Assembly: GCF_014633365.1 (NCBI RefSeq)
Contig: NC_068340.1
Span: forward strand, 34,484,328 to 34,548,327
Reading direction: 5' to 3'
Length of the DNA stretch: 64,000 nt
DNA from: Diospyros lotus
Lineage: Eukaryota; Streptophyta; Magnoliopsida; Ericales; Ebenaceae
Below, in pieces: positions 1 to 12,381 of the stretch. The notes under the pieces were generated by a model, which was given only the letters and a program-made list of their open reading frames with translations, did not search any database and had not been told where the DNA came from. The translations under genes were made by a program, and so were the position numbers. How positions within the stretch are numbered: position 1 is the first letter of the stretch; the number at the start of each line of letters is the position of its first letter.

Positions 1-1112
1 ACGATCCAGCGAACTGAAGATTCTATTGGGAGCTCGTTAGTCGATCGTTGAGAGCTCGCTAGGCGACTTTACCGGGAGCTCGCAAGGTGCCTGCTTTACG
101 AGCCTCGAATTTCAGTGGTGTATGGATTTCCTTTGACGAGGTCGCTTGGACTTTCTAGGCTTCAGGTGATTGGCCCGGCCCATAAAGAGTGGTGCAGGAA
201 TAGCGTATAACAATAGTATTAAGCAAAAATTTAATTTTACTTTTCATCTTCAATGCTCAACCACTCACATTACGCAATCACCTAACATCGCACTTTCTTC
301 CATCGGTTAAACTTTGTAATTTCTTCTTATCGGCCGTCGCAATTACTTATGTCAAACTCTATAATTTCTTTTCATCGACTGTCGCAATTACTTATTATTT
401 TACACCCGTCATTGAAAAACTATTTTTCCTTAAGATCACTCATTTCTCTTGTTTCACACCCACACTCATTATTACTCAGCTATTTTATCTCAGAATATCA
501 GATGAGAAGAACGTCGGATGCGATGTGAAAACAAAAAACGAATGAAAATGGAGAAATAGAAGAATGCATACACATACATATATATACATACACAATCACA
601 CAGACACATATATACACATCTCTGCATACACAGACATATCTATTCATAAATATATATATATATATATACACACACAGTGGGCATGGCGGCCATAGCCGCC
701 CCATTGATGGCCTCCTGAACCCTAAGGTTTGGGGCGCTTTGAAAGTTCCCGAACCCTAGGTTTCGAGGCACATTGAAGGCCCCTCAAACAGCTCTAGGAA
801 ATATGTGTTGGCCTGTGTTGTCTTTGTCTCCCTCAATTCTGTGCTTCTTGGATATGGTTGGTGCTTTCTCTATTTCTCTCTCATATAAATATATATATAT
901 ATATATGTATCATTTTGTTTTTTCTAGATGTATTTTGTCTGATCTAGTTTTCTGGGGAACTTTACATGAAGATATTCATGGGATTGATGAATGTTAAATT
1001 GGGGAAATTAAATTCAATGTTTGGTGTAAAACCCATTTGATTGGAAGGCCTAGATGTAAAATGATGGATTATAAGTGTTTTGGGGAAATTTTCACACACG
1101 CTATGCCCACTA

Positions 1113-1154
<42 letters not shown>

Positions 1155-1388
1155 TAAGCGTGCGTGTATATATATACCTGTCATGCTAAATTCTGCAATT
1201 CATTTCTTATTATTTGATGTTCCCCATTACAAAGCTATTTTCTCCTCACCATAGCAGAAATGTCACTCATTCCTATTGTTTCACATCCACCATTACTCAG
1301 TTATTTTCTCTTAGCCAATCAAAGTTAGCTATAAATTACTACAATTAAATGTTGACGACGATGTAGGCAGAGTTTGACTAAGAAGATA
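1..1388. other. AT-rich intergenic DNA, no gene seen
   Basis: No open reading frame here resembles a known protein; the short open frames are low-complexity. It holds a TA run near 650-670, another near 890-905, and a long TG run at about 1115-1152. A GC-rich patch at about 680-790 carries motifs of the type gaaccctaggttt, and related motifs recur at about 4290-4400 on the other side of the solo LTR. The window starts inside this region, so the edge of an element lying further left could be included. Confidence 0.6.
1115..1152. repeat. TG dinucleotide microsatellite
   Basis: About 18 uninterrupted TG units, followed by a short TA run near 1167-1177. Probably length-variable between individuals. 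Confidence 0.9.
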
Positions 1389-1770
1389 TGTAATATCCCG
1401 AAATTTTGGAGACGAAAATAATTATTAAATTTCGGTATTTGATGATTTAAGGTAATCAACTAATAGTAAAAATAGTACTGTTAATAATAGCAAATGTGTA
1501 ACTTATGTTAACTTAATTTAAGTTAGTGAGTTAATATCTAAATACACATATATATATGTACATATATTCATAATAATAATAAAGGAATAAACCTAATTAA
1601 TTTAAATTAAATTAAATTAATTAATTTGTGTATTTTTGTGGCTGCGGTGCGCGTGCTTGGTGGCCAAGCGATCTACAGTGGCCATGGCTTCAAACAAAAA
1701 CAGATGAGAGGGAGAGATCAGTGGACTGAGGGATTGGGAGAGGGAGAAGGCTCGGCTGTGTGAGGGAAGA

Positions 1771-1801
<31 letters not shown>

Positions 1802-4138
1802 TATAGAAGGAGAGAGAGACAAGTTGCAGGGCGGCCATGGAAGCTGCCGAGTGAAGCTCGGTCATGGCCGCCGAGCGAAGCGGCAGCAGCAAGGGCCGGG
1901 GGCGCGAAGTAGCGACCGGCGGTGGAAGTCCGAGAGGCGGCCGGTTGCAGCGGCAACTGCGACGGCGGCGGCGAGCTCACCAAGCTGGTGCGCGGCGGTG
2001 CTGGGTCGGCCGCGAGAAGAATAGGAAGAAGAAGAAGAAAAAAAAAATAAGAAGAAAGGGAGAAGAAGTAGCGCGCAGGGAGTAGTGGGTGCGAGAAGGA
2101 GGAGAAGAAAGGAAGAAAAGGAAGGAAAGAAAGAAAAGAAAATAGAGGAAAGAAAATAAAATAAGGAAAAATAAAAGGATTTTGGAATTTTTCGGCATAA
2201 GAAGTGATCAGGTACGTGGGTAAAAATCTGTAGAAGCATGATATGTGTAAATTATAAATTTTGCGCGATTAGAATTAATTAATTTAAGTCCCGGTTGTGT
2301 TATTTGCTAGGAAATGGTTTAATTTGCATCGGGAGCACAAGAGAGGCTGAAATCAACCATTTTCAGGCAAGCTCCTAACCCTCTCCTCTCGTTATTTATT
2401 TCCTGTAAAAGTCTTCGAGGTTTCTTATACTCTAAACCCTCCCTCACCGTGACTCGGTTCTACGCATAGATAATAATAATCCGCGTAGTAACCACTTTAT
2501 GGCTTTTATTTTATTAATGAGTTTATTGTTAATGGGATAAGCTAAGTAAAGATGTCATGACGTCTTTTATTTCAACTGTCACGGAGCTTCGTATCACTCC
2601 GCTTTCCTTGGGAATGATGCCGAACCCGTTGGGATTAGGTTCTTAGAGAAATTGGTTATGGTTAGAATTAGGAGAATGTATTAAAGAGTTTATGATGTAT
2701 GTTGAGATGGTTTTATGTGAATGAAAAGTATTGAGAATGGTATTACGATGTTATGTGGTTATGTACATGAAGAGTTATGAGTTATGGAGAAATGTTATGT
2801 GAAGTTAAGTTGGGAAGATATAAAGTCAATAGTGTCAGTAAGTGTGTCTAAGGGTATGGGTACAAAGTCACTGACTGTTGATCGTGGGTCGTGGCAGTTG
2901 ATGGCTGGATGTATGGGCGCCAGTCATCGGTTGTTACGATAAGCGCTAGACGGCCAAAAGAGCTGGTACTCCAGATTCCTGCCTTGGTTTGTGCATTTCA
3001 TTATGTGTGTGCTTCAAGGGGTTGGGTTGCATTCACGTGGGGACATGCTTTGTATGTGATGAAATGTATGAACATTTGCATGACCCAGTTGGTCTAAGAG
3101 CTAATTTGGGTATCCTAGGCGAGCATATGCATTTAGAGCATGTCGCATGTGTGTATTCCTATGTGAGGCGTAGCAGGGCCTGATGCTTGGTTTATGGGGG
3201 CCTTGTCATCACGTTTATGCTACAAAAGCCATTGCATTTCTTATTTGTTGCACTGCATGGTGAGAATGTGCGATTTTAAATGTTGAGTATGGGTGGTGGA
3301 TGTGGCCACGGTAAGACCTTGGGTTAAAGTCCCACGGCAGCGTGGTCCACGACATGGTCACGGTAAGACCGGGGGTTAGAGTCCCACGGCGGCGTGGTCC
3401 ATGGCGACATAAAGACCTTGGGGTGAGACCCAAGGCATCATAAAGACCTTGGGGTGAGACCTAAGGCATCATAAAGACCTTGGGGTGAGACCCACCGCAA
3501 CAGATTATGATGTGAGCAACAGGAATGGGCAGGTTAAGGACATGGTATGGAGGTAGCTTATAAAAGGCTACCAACAGGTATGTATGCGGGACTCGGGTGC
3601 CAATGTGTGACTTATGTGGGCCTCTGGTTCCTTATGTGCAGTTAATTTTATGTTATGCATGTAGAAGTAAGGTACGTATAGCTCATGACATGGAGTGATT
3701 GCATTGACATGAATTGCATGGGGTGTTATGGGAAGAGTCATATCCTAAACCCTCAGCCTTCCTTTCTAGAGCTTGTTGAGTCTCGCGACTCATGTTGTTT
3801 TACATCATTCCAGGTACGTTCATCGGAATTTGGGTCCAGGCTATCAAGTCATGGTAGCAAGTGCAGAGCTCTCCCAAAACTAGATTCTGGGTGTCATCGT
3901 GTCTTAAAAGGTTAATGTTTATGTTTTCAGAGTTTGTCGCATGTCATGTAAGCCCAGGTGGGCCCAAGTGATGAATGGTTTGTAAAGATTATGATGAGAT
4001 GTTATAATAAAGAAAAATTATGATTTCAAAAAGGGTTATGTGTGTGTTGTAGGTGCATCATTGTTCGATATCATTTTTATAATGACCCTCTCACGGATTC
4101 TCTTTGTGCGAGGAGGTTCCGGGAGGCGGGCCGTTACA
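1389..4138 (+). mobile_element. Solo LTR, Tekay/Del-like Ty3-Gypsy retrotransposon
   Basis: A 2750-bp block starts with tgtaatatcccgaaat and ends with gggccgttaca. I know these termini from long LTRs of Tekay-type plant chromoviruses. It is flanked by a perfect 5-bp target duplication, agata (1384-1388 and 4139-4143). No PBS, polypurine tract or gag-pol follows, so it is a solo LTR left by recombination between the two LTRs of a full element. Inside are a GA microsatellite (about 1771-1803), a GC-rich stretch with meaningless long open frames on both strands (1820-2080), and a tandem repeat near 3410-3495. Orientation follows the terminal motifs. The clade is inferred from remembered termini only. 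Confidence 0.82.
3300..3500. repeat. Tandem repeats inside the solo LTR
   Basis: About three copies of a roughly 31-bp unit containing aaagaccttggggtgagacc lie at about 3410-3495. They follow two related longer units containing cacggtaagacc and gtcccacggc (about 3306-3405). Short tandem arrays are common in long Gypsy LTRs. They are part of the LTR and are not an independent array. Confidence 0.75.
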
Positions 4139-4143
4139 AGATA

Positions 4144-5980
4144 ACAACTACTCAAAAAAATATCACAAATCATTCGACGGACAAGTAAGTAAACAAATTT
4201 TGAGAGTTATAATAATATATGTATCTATGTATATATTAGTGTCTGTTGTAGGAGGTCGAGAAATTGGATTCAAGAAACTTCAGGATTCTCGAACCTTGGG
4301 GTTCGGGGAAGTTGGGCTTCCCCGAATCCCAGGATTTGGGGAAATCTATGTTTTCTGAACCCTAAGATTCGGGAAAGTCCTGGAGTTTGGGAAACACCAT
4401 GTTCCCTGCCAAGTTTACAAATATTTTGCATTTTAATTTGTAAATCATTAGAAAAAAATAAAATATAAAAAAAATTAAAGATGTAAAATCATCAGTATAA
4501 AAAATTAAAATATAAAATACAAAAAAATCTTCACTATCAATTTCTTGTATATTAAATAAATTTTATGAAAAAATATGCATTTATTTTTTTTAGAAATTAA
4601 ATTATATAGCGATCGACTAAGGAGCGATGAAGGTCGGAGCAGGCGAGGGCGAGGGCGAGGACGAGGCCTAAGCCGAGGCAACGAGAGAAGGAGCTAGAAG
4701 AATCGCTAGCAAGGACGAGCAGCGACGAATGACCAAGCAAGAAGAAGGCAAGGCGGAAACGATGACCTGCGAAGGTGAGGGCGAAGGCGAGGGAGAAGCG
4801 ACAATCGGCAAGGGTGAGGGGGGGGTGAGCCGTGGAGGGGTAGAAAAGGCAAGAGAAGCGCAAAGGAAGTTTTTGGAGTACTTATTATATATATATAATT
4901 ATTTTTATTTTAATTAATCAATTATTAATTATATATAAATATTTTTATTTTAGTTATTGTTAGAATTTAAATTGATTATTTTAAGATAGAATTATGTATT
5001 TTGAAATTTAAAATTTTAATTATATTTTGTAATAAGAAAATATTAAAATGATACCCCTATTTATAATAACAAACAGATGTACAATTCAAATGTACCATAA
5101 TACTGTTTAAGATTATAAATTAATAATTTAGCATCTAAAATAGCAACTCCTTTGAAGATGCTCTTAATTTATAACCATTTAGAGCTCTAATCTCTTCACG
5201 GTTCCAGCAATGCTTCCCTCACATTGTGGAGGGCACTGGGCTGCCTTTGACAGTGATATCGGTGGTGTTGACGAGCTGCCGGCACTCTTCCATTCCTTGA
5301 GCCTGACAATTAATAAGAGTTTAAATATATAATCTGTTAATTAAGGTATACCAAAAAAAAAAAGAATATAAAAAATATTTTAAATAAAAATATTATTTTT
5401 CATTATATTTATTAAATTCATTTCAAAAAATATATATTATTTTTTATTTTAAACTTTTCAGATAAATTTATCTTTTATCTTAAATAAGTTATCTTAATTT
5501 TTACATATAAATTATCTTAATATAATTTTATTTTATTTATTTTAACAAATATTACCTAAATTGATTATGAACGCATGGCCATGGCAATTGCCACTTTGTT
5601 AAGACACAGCTGTAGCCATATTTTTCAATTTTGATGGAAAATATGTAGGTAATTTTGGTATATGAGTGAATTTATTTGATTTTTTAAATAGTAATATGAT
5701 AAATAAATTTTCATTTTTTTATTATAAATTTCTTTTAATTTATACTTAAAATTAATCTTTTTGTGAATGGGATCAATTAAAAGTTTTCAATTTTTAGTGA
5801 AGATAAATTATTATAAATTTTATAAAAATATATATGTAAATTAATTTAAATGAACACATATGTATTGAAAAGATAATAAATTTTAGGGAAATCCATGATC
5901 CGTTGACACTGTGATGTACGCGTACTACATAGGACACAAATTTGAGTGAGTGGCCTCAACTTCTTATAAAGGAAAGTCTA
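4144..5980. other. AT-rich intergenic DNA with MITE debris
   Basis: No credible gene. A GC-rich patch at 4610-4870 (repeated gagggcgag-type motifs) resembles the interior of the foldback MITEs elsewhere in the window. Near 5125-5170 the sequence ends in gaagatgctctta, which looks like the right end of a PIF-type MITE; its left end was not found. The rest is AT-rich without clear structure. Confidence 0.5.
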
Positions 5981-5984
5981 GTCA

Positions 5985-6432
5985 ACCCGATGGGCTCATC
6001 AATCGCATATCGATCGCATATCGAAAGGGGATAAATTGACGATTTTACTCCCGCTCACTTTATAAATTTATAAAGTGGGTCACTGCTGCTCTCTTCCTGC
6101 TTGCTCGTCTCCTTTCCATGGTTGCTGCCCTTGCCTCACCGTCGCACCTCGCCTCTATCGCCTCGCTACCCTCGCGTTGCCTCTACCGCCTCGCTGTCAT
6201 CGCTGCCTTATCTCGTTGTGTCGACCGTCGCTGCATCTTGAAGATGCATCAATGGTCAGTGAGGCGAGGTGACACAAGGCAATGGGCGCGAGACGTGACG
6301 ATGAGGCGAGGGCGACGGCCATGGAAAGGAGACAAGCGAGCAGGGAGTGAGCAGCAATGGGTAAGGGCAAAATTGTCTTTATGCCCCCTTTCTGTAAATA
6401 GCTCGTTGAGCTCTATAGAACGATCCCTTACC
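5985..6432. mobile_element. GC-rich foldback MITE upstream of the UGT gene
   Basis: The left part carries gacgattttactcccgctc followed by the palindrome tttataaatttataaag. The right part carries ggcaaaattgtctttatgcc, roughly the inverse of the left end, and then ctctatagaacgat. The same layout occurs at 49316-49680 and, more degraded, at 10470-10715. The element ends about 40 bp before the UGT start codon, so it occupies the proximal promoter or 5' leader. Exact ends and target duplication were not resolved. Confidence 0.55.
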
Positions 6433-6472
6433 AACTCTCTCTCTCTCTGTATTGTCAATTAACAGTCCTTTA

Positions 6473-7639
6473 ATGGAGAGCCAAAGAGAAACCCCAATGC
6501 ACGGCGGTGCCGCCGCCGGCGAGTAGTACTGTTTCCACTGCCCTTGCAAGGCCATATAAACCCCATGCTTCATCTCGCCCGCATCCTCCACTCGAGAGGC
6601 TTCTCCATCGCCATCATCCACACTCGCTTCAACTCTCCCACCACATCCAACTGCCCCCATTTCACCTTCCACCTCATCGCCGACGGCCTGCTCGAGAGCC
6701 ACGCTTCCACGGCCGACGTGATTGCTCTCATTTCCCAGCTTAACGCTAACTGCGTCTCGCCGTTCAAGGCTTGCTTGGCTGAGCTGCTGGCATCCGCCGA
6801 CGAGCCAGTTGCTTGCTTGATAACAGATGCCGTATGGCACTTCTCGCAGTCGGTGGCGGACAGCCTCGGCCTCCCGAGGATCATCTTGCGGACCAGCAGC
6901 GTCTCCGCCTTTCTTGCCTTCGCTTCCTTGCTGCTTCTGCACGAAAATGGTTACTTCCCCACGCAAGGTTTGCTCTTAATTATAGCGCTAGCTCTCTCTC
7001 GATCTTTCCGTTTTCCCGGAAAAAGGCTTCTTTCATCTAAATTTGGAGTCTGCAACTACGACTCAATAATCATCTTTAATTTGTCTTTACACGTCTTCAT
7101 TGTCGAGTACAATGCTAGACAACGAATGACGTCGTACGCTTGGCGCGTGAATGTCTGACAATAAATTTTATTGGTTTGTATTATTTGTACACAAAAATGT
7201 TTACTACACTCGTGATATATCGCAATATTTTGACATCATAATATAATTATATATCGTATTTTTTATTTATCCTCTTCTCTCTCTCTCCCTCTTTCTTTCC
7301 TTGCCGTTGTAATTGACCACCCGCCATCGTTTTTCGCCTCAATCGGCTCACTTGTTCTCGTTGTCTCATTGTTTCCTTTTGCCGCTACAATTTCACTGCC
7401 TAGTTTATGTCGTCTTGCCACCTTGTCTCCTCACCGTTGTATTCTCCAGCAACCGGCAACCATCTAAACCAAATGGTGATTGACAAACAGTGAGGGCTAG
7501 GCAAGAGACGAAATGAGTGACGATCAACTAGGTGAAGATGTAGTGGACGACGACAGTCAGCGAGCGGCCAGGGAGAAAGCAAGGCAAGCGACGAGGGCAA
7601 AGGCAAGGTGTGCGACGGTCGACGAGTTGCGAAGGCGAG

Positions 7640-7676
<37 letters not shown>

Positions 7677-8985
7677 GGTCTTTTGAGTTTAAATCATTTA
7701 TGAGAGGGACAAATTGGTTAGTTCATCATTCTATAAAGCATTGTGTACACTATCTTTTGTATAAATAACATTATTATTTTTACAACTCAGTAAATGGGAA
7801 GCAGTGGTACTGCTAGCTGAGCTGACACTTACGAGGTTTAATTAAACTAAACACAAAAAAATTATCATTTGTTAGCTATATATATATATATAACTTTATA
7901 ATTTTTAATCCAAGCTCATATATAACTTTATAATTTTTAATCCAAGCTCTATATATATAACTTCATAATTTTTAATCCAAGCTCTAATTATAATCAAGTA
8001 TACATATATATATATATATATATGAATGTTGATCAATTATATTCAAACATTTATAATTTGAGGAATTATTAAGTTGTTTTTCTTTGTGGATAATTGTTGG
8101 TCAGATTCACAAGTCGAGGAAGCATTGGCAGAGCTGCCGCCGCTCAAAATCAAGGACCTTCCCACAATCAGCACAAATAACTCAGAGGATCTCTACTCCT
8201 TCATCAGAGCCATGACCTCCCAAGCCAAAGCCTCTTCAGGAATCATATGGAACTCCTTTGAAGAGCTGGAACCACCCGCTATGACCAAAATCCGCCGAGA
8301 CTTTCCGGTGCCCAGTTTCCCCGTCGGCCCCTTCCACAAGTACTTCCCGGCGTCCTCAAGCAGCCTGCTCCCGCAAGACCGAAGCTGCATTTCGTGGCTA
8401 GACACACAACCACCCAAATCTGTACTCTACGTGAGCTTCGGCAGCATCGCAGCAATGGACGAAGGGCAGTTCCTGGAAATGGCTTGGGGGCTGGAGAGCA
8501 GCGCGCAGCCCTTCTTGTGGGTGGTCCGGCCGGGACTGGTCGGCGGCTGGGAATGGCCGGGGCCGTTGCCTAGCGGATTCATGGAGAGGACTCGGGGAAG
8601 AGGACACGTGATGAAGTGGGCGCCGCAGCAAGAAGTGTTGGGCCATGGAGCCATAGGAGGGTTCTGGACTCACAGTGGATGGAACTCTACAATGGAGAGC
8701 ATCTGCGAAGGAGTTCCAATGATGTGTTCCCCTTTCTTCGGGGACCAGATGGCGAATGCGAGATACGTGAAAGACGTGTGGAGAATTGGGTTGGTGGTTG
8801 AGCGTGATGAGATGAAGAGAGGAGAGGTGGAGGAGACGATCAGAAGACTCATGGCGGAGAAGGAAGGGGAGGACATGAGAGAAAGGGCTCAGTGGCTCAA
8901 GGAGAAGGTAGAGCTTTCCCTAAGCCAAGGTGGGTCTTCACACGATAGCTTGGAGAGCCTGGTGACTTACATTTTGTCATTCTAA
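6473..8985 (+). pseudogene. UGT76-like UDP-glycosyltransferase, apparent 5' frameshift
   Basis: Family 1 glycosyltransferases move sugar from UDP-sugars to small acceptors in the cytosol. Exon 1 runs 6473-6967 and exon 2 8105-8985, a phase 1 GT-AG join that rebuilds an Asp codon. Exon 1 encodes VVLFPLPLQGHINPMLHLAR, with the catalytic His of the GHxNP motif. Exon 2 has the full PSPG donor-sugar box, from WAPQQEVLGH through HSGWNSTMESICEG to FFGDQ. Total is about 450 residues, normal for the family. The oddity is the start. The ATG at 6473 opens MESQRETP but meets a stop (6524-6526) after 17 codons, while the conserved body is in the next frame from about 6502. The first in-frame ATG of the body is 6565, which would lose the catalytic His. 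It is a recent pseudogene, or there is a one-base assembly error. The acceptor is unknown. Confidence 0.85.
6968..8104 (+). other. UGT intron with repeats
   Basis: Phase 1 intron, donor after acgcaag, acceptor before attcacaag. UGT76-type genes often carry one intron near this point. It contains GC-rich MITE-like sequence (about 7290-7640), a GA microsatellite (about 7645-7670), three tandem copies of a unit with ataatttttaatccaagctc (about 7893-7985), and TA runs at about 7880-7892 and 8003-8022. Confidence 0.75.
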
Positions 8986-10062
8986 CTAAAAAAAAGAATA
9001 TTTCGTCAACAAAGCATGAGGGGACAGAATGGCGGTGATGCATGAGGTGATGGGCGGGATTGAGGCGGCGGTTGTTCTCTGTTTGCTATGGTTTCTTTTG
9101 TTTGCTTGTTTATGGGCCTCTTTTGATGGGCCTTTGTTTTTTGTTTGGTTGGGCCCATGTTTTAGCTAGTTCTATTTGGTTTTTGTGGTTTCCCAGCCTT
9201 TGTATGTATGGGTCTTGTTCTGTAGCTTAAAAGAAATCTCGCTGTATTTCGTCCTTGTGAGGATCTGATTTCAACAAAAAGAAAAAAAAAAATACATTTT
9301 ATCTTTCTAGTTGTCTGCTCTACTATATAAAAAAAAAACTTTAATATTCTTTTCATTGTACTTTTTTTTCCTTTTATCATCAGCGTCAAATACCAAATGG
9401 CCTTCAAAATTAAGGCCCAATAAAGTCTAAAATAGCCCAAAACAGACCTGAGAGATAAATCTTTAGGAAACCTTAAAAAGTTTGCATCTGGAGTTGAAAA
9501 AGAGGACTCTCAAATCATACCCCCACGGAACGCATCAATTTACTTCTTAAATCTTCACTATGAATATTAGAATAGCGGATGGTAATCTCAATTCCGAAAT
9601 AAATGAGGGCTCTGTGATCTGTTAGTTCTAATTTTTATAAATAAGAGTAATCTCTCATCTCAAAATATGTCCAAAATATTACAAAAAGCTCTTTGAATTC
9701 TCTTATTTTTTTAGTTAAATTAACTTAAGCATCGAATCTACATTACGGGCTCTTGGAAACGTAAAAAATAACTTTTCATCTATAAATTTTATTATTATAT
9801 ATTGACAATAACAATTACATTTATCACATCTTTGTAGGGTTGGATTGTCATCAAAATTGAAAGACATGTCACACTTGACGGCTAAGATTTAGTTATCTTA
9901 ATTAATAATTTTAAAATTGGCCAAGGAGTTTGATAAATAAAGGTAAAAACTTATCAAATCTAAGTCCAAAATTATTTATGCAGTCATTGCAGTGGACTTT
10001 TTTTCTTTGGCTAAGTAAAATAATGTTAAAAAGGGAGTTAGTGGTTTTACAAAATAGAGATA
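8986..10062. other. 3' flank of UGT, possible LINE tail, then AT-rich DNA
   Basis: From about 9010 to 9290 the sequence is T/G-rich (repeated gggcc and tttgttt motifs) and ends in tgaggatctgatttcaac followed by an A-rich tract. This resembles the 3' end of a 5'-truncated plant L1 LINE, but I see no target duplication, and it could simply be the UGT 3' UTR. The remainder to 10062 shows no gene. Confidence 0.4.
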
Positions 10063-10065
10063 TAA

Positions 10066-12378
10066 GGCCATCTCCAATGGTTCTCCTTATTATATTATAA
10101 GTAATTTATTATTTATTTTAATTTTATCTTAAAAATGATGAATACTCTAACCGTTTCTTATTCTATTCTCTATTTCACTCTTTATTTTATTTATTTATTA
10201 TAATAAACTTCAATTTTATTTATTTTTACCTTATCTATAATTTTTACACACATACAAAATTAATAATCAAATACACAAAATAATTAGATACATACATAAA
10301 TAAAATTAATAATTAAATATACAAAATAATCAAATACACACATACAAAATCAATAACTAAATACACAATATCAATTATTCAATACAAAAATAAATCAAAA
10401 ATCACAAGAAAACTTTTTGCCAAATCATTAAGCTCGAAAAAGATGCCAAAAAATTTCTCAAAATTACAGAAAAAAAGGACGACACGATTCTACTCATCCC
10501 ATGGCCGCGCCTCCGCTGCTTTCGTCTCTCCGCGACACCTCACTACCTTGCTGTCGTCGCCTCGCCTTGCCTCCGTCGCCACTTCTTCTTGCCTCGTGTC
10601 GCCTCGCTATAGCAGAGAGTAGGGGCAAGGGGTGATGCTTTACAAATTTATAAAGTTTGAGGGGGTAATTTTGTCTTTTTACCCCTTTTCTGTAAGACCC
10701 TATAGTAAGACTCCTCCAATTTTTTGCTTGACGAGCAAGAATGCTGTGGGAGATGACCTGAGAGGCTGTGTGCTAAATGCTTCAAACCATACGTAAGACA
10801 ACAATAGATTGAAGTGTCATTTTTATTAAAGTTAGAGGCATGGTGACCACATATTAATTATAATATATCATGATAGGCCCATCTTTAGTTTCATATATTT
10901 AGTAAAAACAATTCCAACCCTCTTACGTTAACACTTATGTTCAAGATGACAACGAGAATGAATCCAGACCAAATGAACATAACTCTCTTAAAATTAGAAA
11001 AAAAAATATATATATATATATTCATCACAAAATATCTACAAGTAAATAGATCATTAATTATTAAGACACCATATTTAATGATTTAGAGAGTTATAACTCC
11101 AAGTTAAATGCTAACTTCATAAATAAAAGTGTGTTAAAAAACGCAATCAACAAGTATAACCAAACTAACTCAATACTATCCAAATCAAATATGATTAACT
11201 TTGATTTTTTTTTTTTTGTAAATAAAAAATTCATTAAATAAGCAAAAACATATCCCATAAACACGAAAACTATACCGACCGATAAACAAAACAAAATAAG
11301 AAACAATGGATTAACTTTGATTTTAGTTTCATGATTTGTAAATTCATGCCAACAATTTGGTTTTAGTTTATTTATAAACTCGTATATTATGTATAATAAA
11401 ATTATAATAATAAGTAAGTAATAAATTAGAGTAATATTATGAGTTATGTCACCAGTTATGTGTCGCATCTTTATTGAATGAGGTGTTAGGTCGATAAGAC
11501 AATGACACGTGGTTTTCTTAACTTTCTCTAATGAGGAGACGTCACATAACTGATGACATCGATCATAATTCAATAAACTAATACATAAATAATTTATAAA
11601 TAAAAATTATCATAAATAGTTATTAGCAACCTTATGAACTCAAATCATCATCTAATTTATTTATAAACTAAAATTTATTGTAAACAATCAATAAACCAAA
11701 CTCATTGTATAATTAATAAACTCAAACAATTAATAAACAAAACTTATTACAAATCATTTATAGCCTATATAATTAATAAATTCAAATTATTGTAAATAAT
11801 AAATAAACCATTAATTGACATTTATTGCAATCAATTTATGGCCTATGTATTAATGTATGTATGCAATAATGCAAGTCGAAAAGCAAAGAAATGCAAGGCG
11901 AAGAACTGTAAGCATTTCAGAGCATAAATTTCAATGAAATTGCTCCAAATGCAATCTCATTACAAATCTTGATATTTTTGTTGAGACAAATGTGTCGACA
12001 AAGGGGTCATAATTTAACAATTTTGTATGAACATTTAGTGGTTTTATTACCAAAGTCAAGGTTTTATTTAATTGTTGATTTTGTTTATGTGTGTATTTAA
12101 TTATTTTGGTTATGCATGTATGTATCTGATGATTTTATGTATTTAATTATTAATTTATGTATTTGATTATTAATTTTGTGTAGGTATAAAAATTTTAGAT
12201 AAGATAAAATAAATATAATTGAAATTTATTAAAATAAATAGATAAAATAGGGAGTAAAACATATAGGAAAATAAGGAGTATGGTTCGAACACACAATTTT
12301 CGAGGCAAGTTAAAAATAAAAAATAAATTATTTATAATATAATAATAAATAAGATAAAAAGATGGGTTAAAGATGGCC
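10066..12378. mobile_element. PIF/Harbinger-type foldback element, non-autonomous
   Basis: The left end starts ggccatctccaatgg and the right end is ttaaagatggcc. The direct 3-bp target duplication taa is at 10063-10065 and 12379-12381, as in the PIF/Harbinger superfamily. The inverse of the right 300 to 350 bp matches the left end over a similar length, so the inverted repeats are very long. The interior has no transposase; the only sizeable open frame (11573 to 11091, minus strand) is a hydrophobic AT-rich frame like no protein I know. A GC-rich MITE fragment lies at 10470-10715. The alternative is two oppositely oriented MITEs of one family, but the matching taa flanks favour a single element. 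Confidence 0.65.
10470..10715. mobile_element. GC-rich MITE fragment, same family as 5985 and 49316
   Basis: It contains gacgacacgattctactcat and a GC-rich core, then tttacaaatttataaag and aattttgtctttttacccc. These are the terminal motifs of the foldback MITEs at 5985-6432 and 49316-49680. It lies inside the PIF-type foldback element, so it is either a nested insertion or a captured segment. Confidence 0.5.
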
Positions 12379-12381
12379 TAA

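Noticed and set aside
700..790. Telomere-like repeats (accctaa motifs)
   Set aside because: Only isolated motifs in variable context, no TTTAGGG array.
1862..2239. 125-codon minus-strand frame and overlapping frames on both strands
   Set aside because: Low-complexity Phe/Ser/Leu translation of purine-rich LTR DNA; part of the solo LTR.
6379..6966. 195-codon open frame antisense to UGT exon 1
   Set aside because: Shadow of a GC-biased coding exon; no family resemblance.
11091..11573. 160-codon open frame on the minus strand
   Set aside because: AT-driven, hydrophobic composition, no recognisable motif, and located inside a non-autonomous foldback element.
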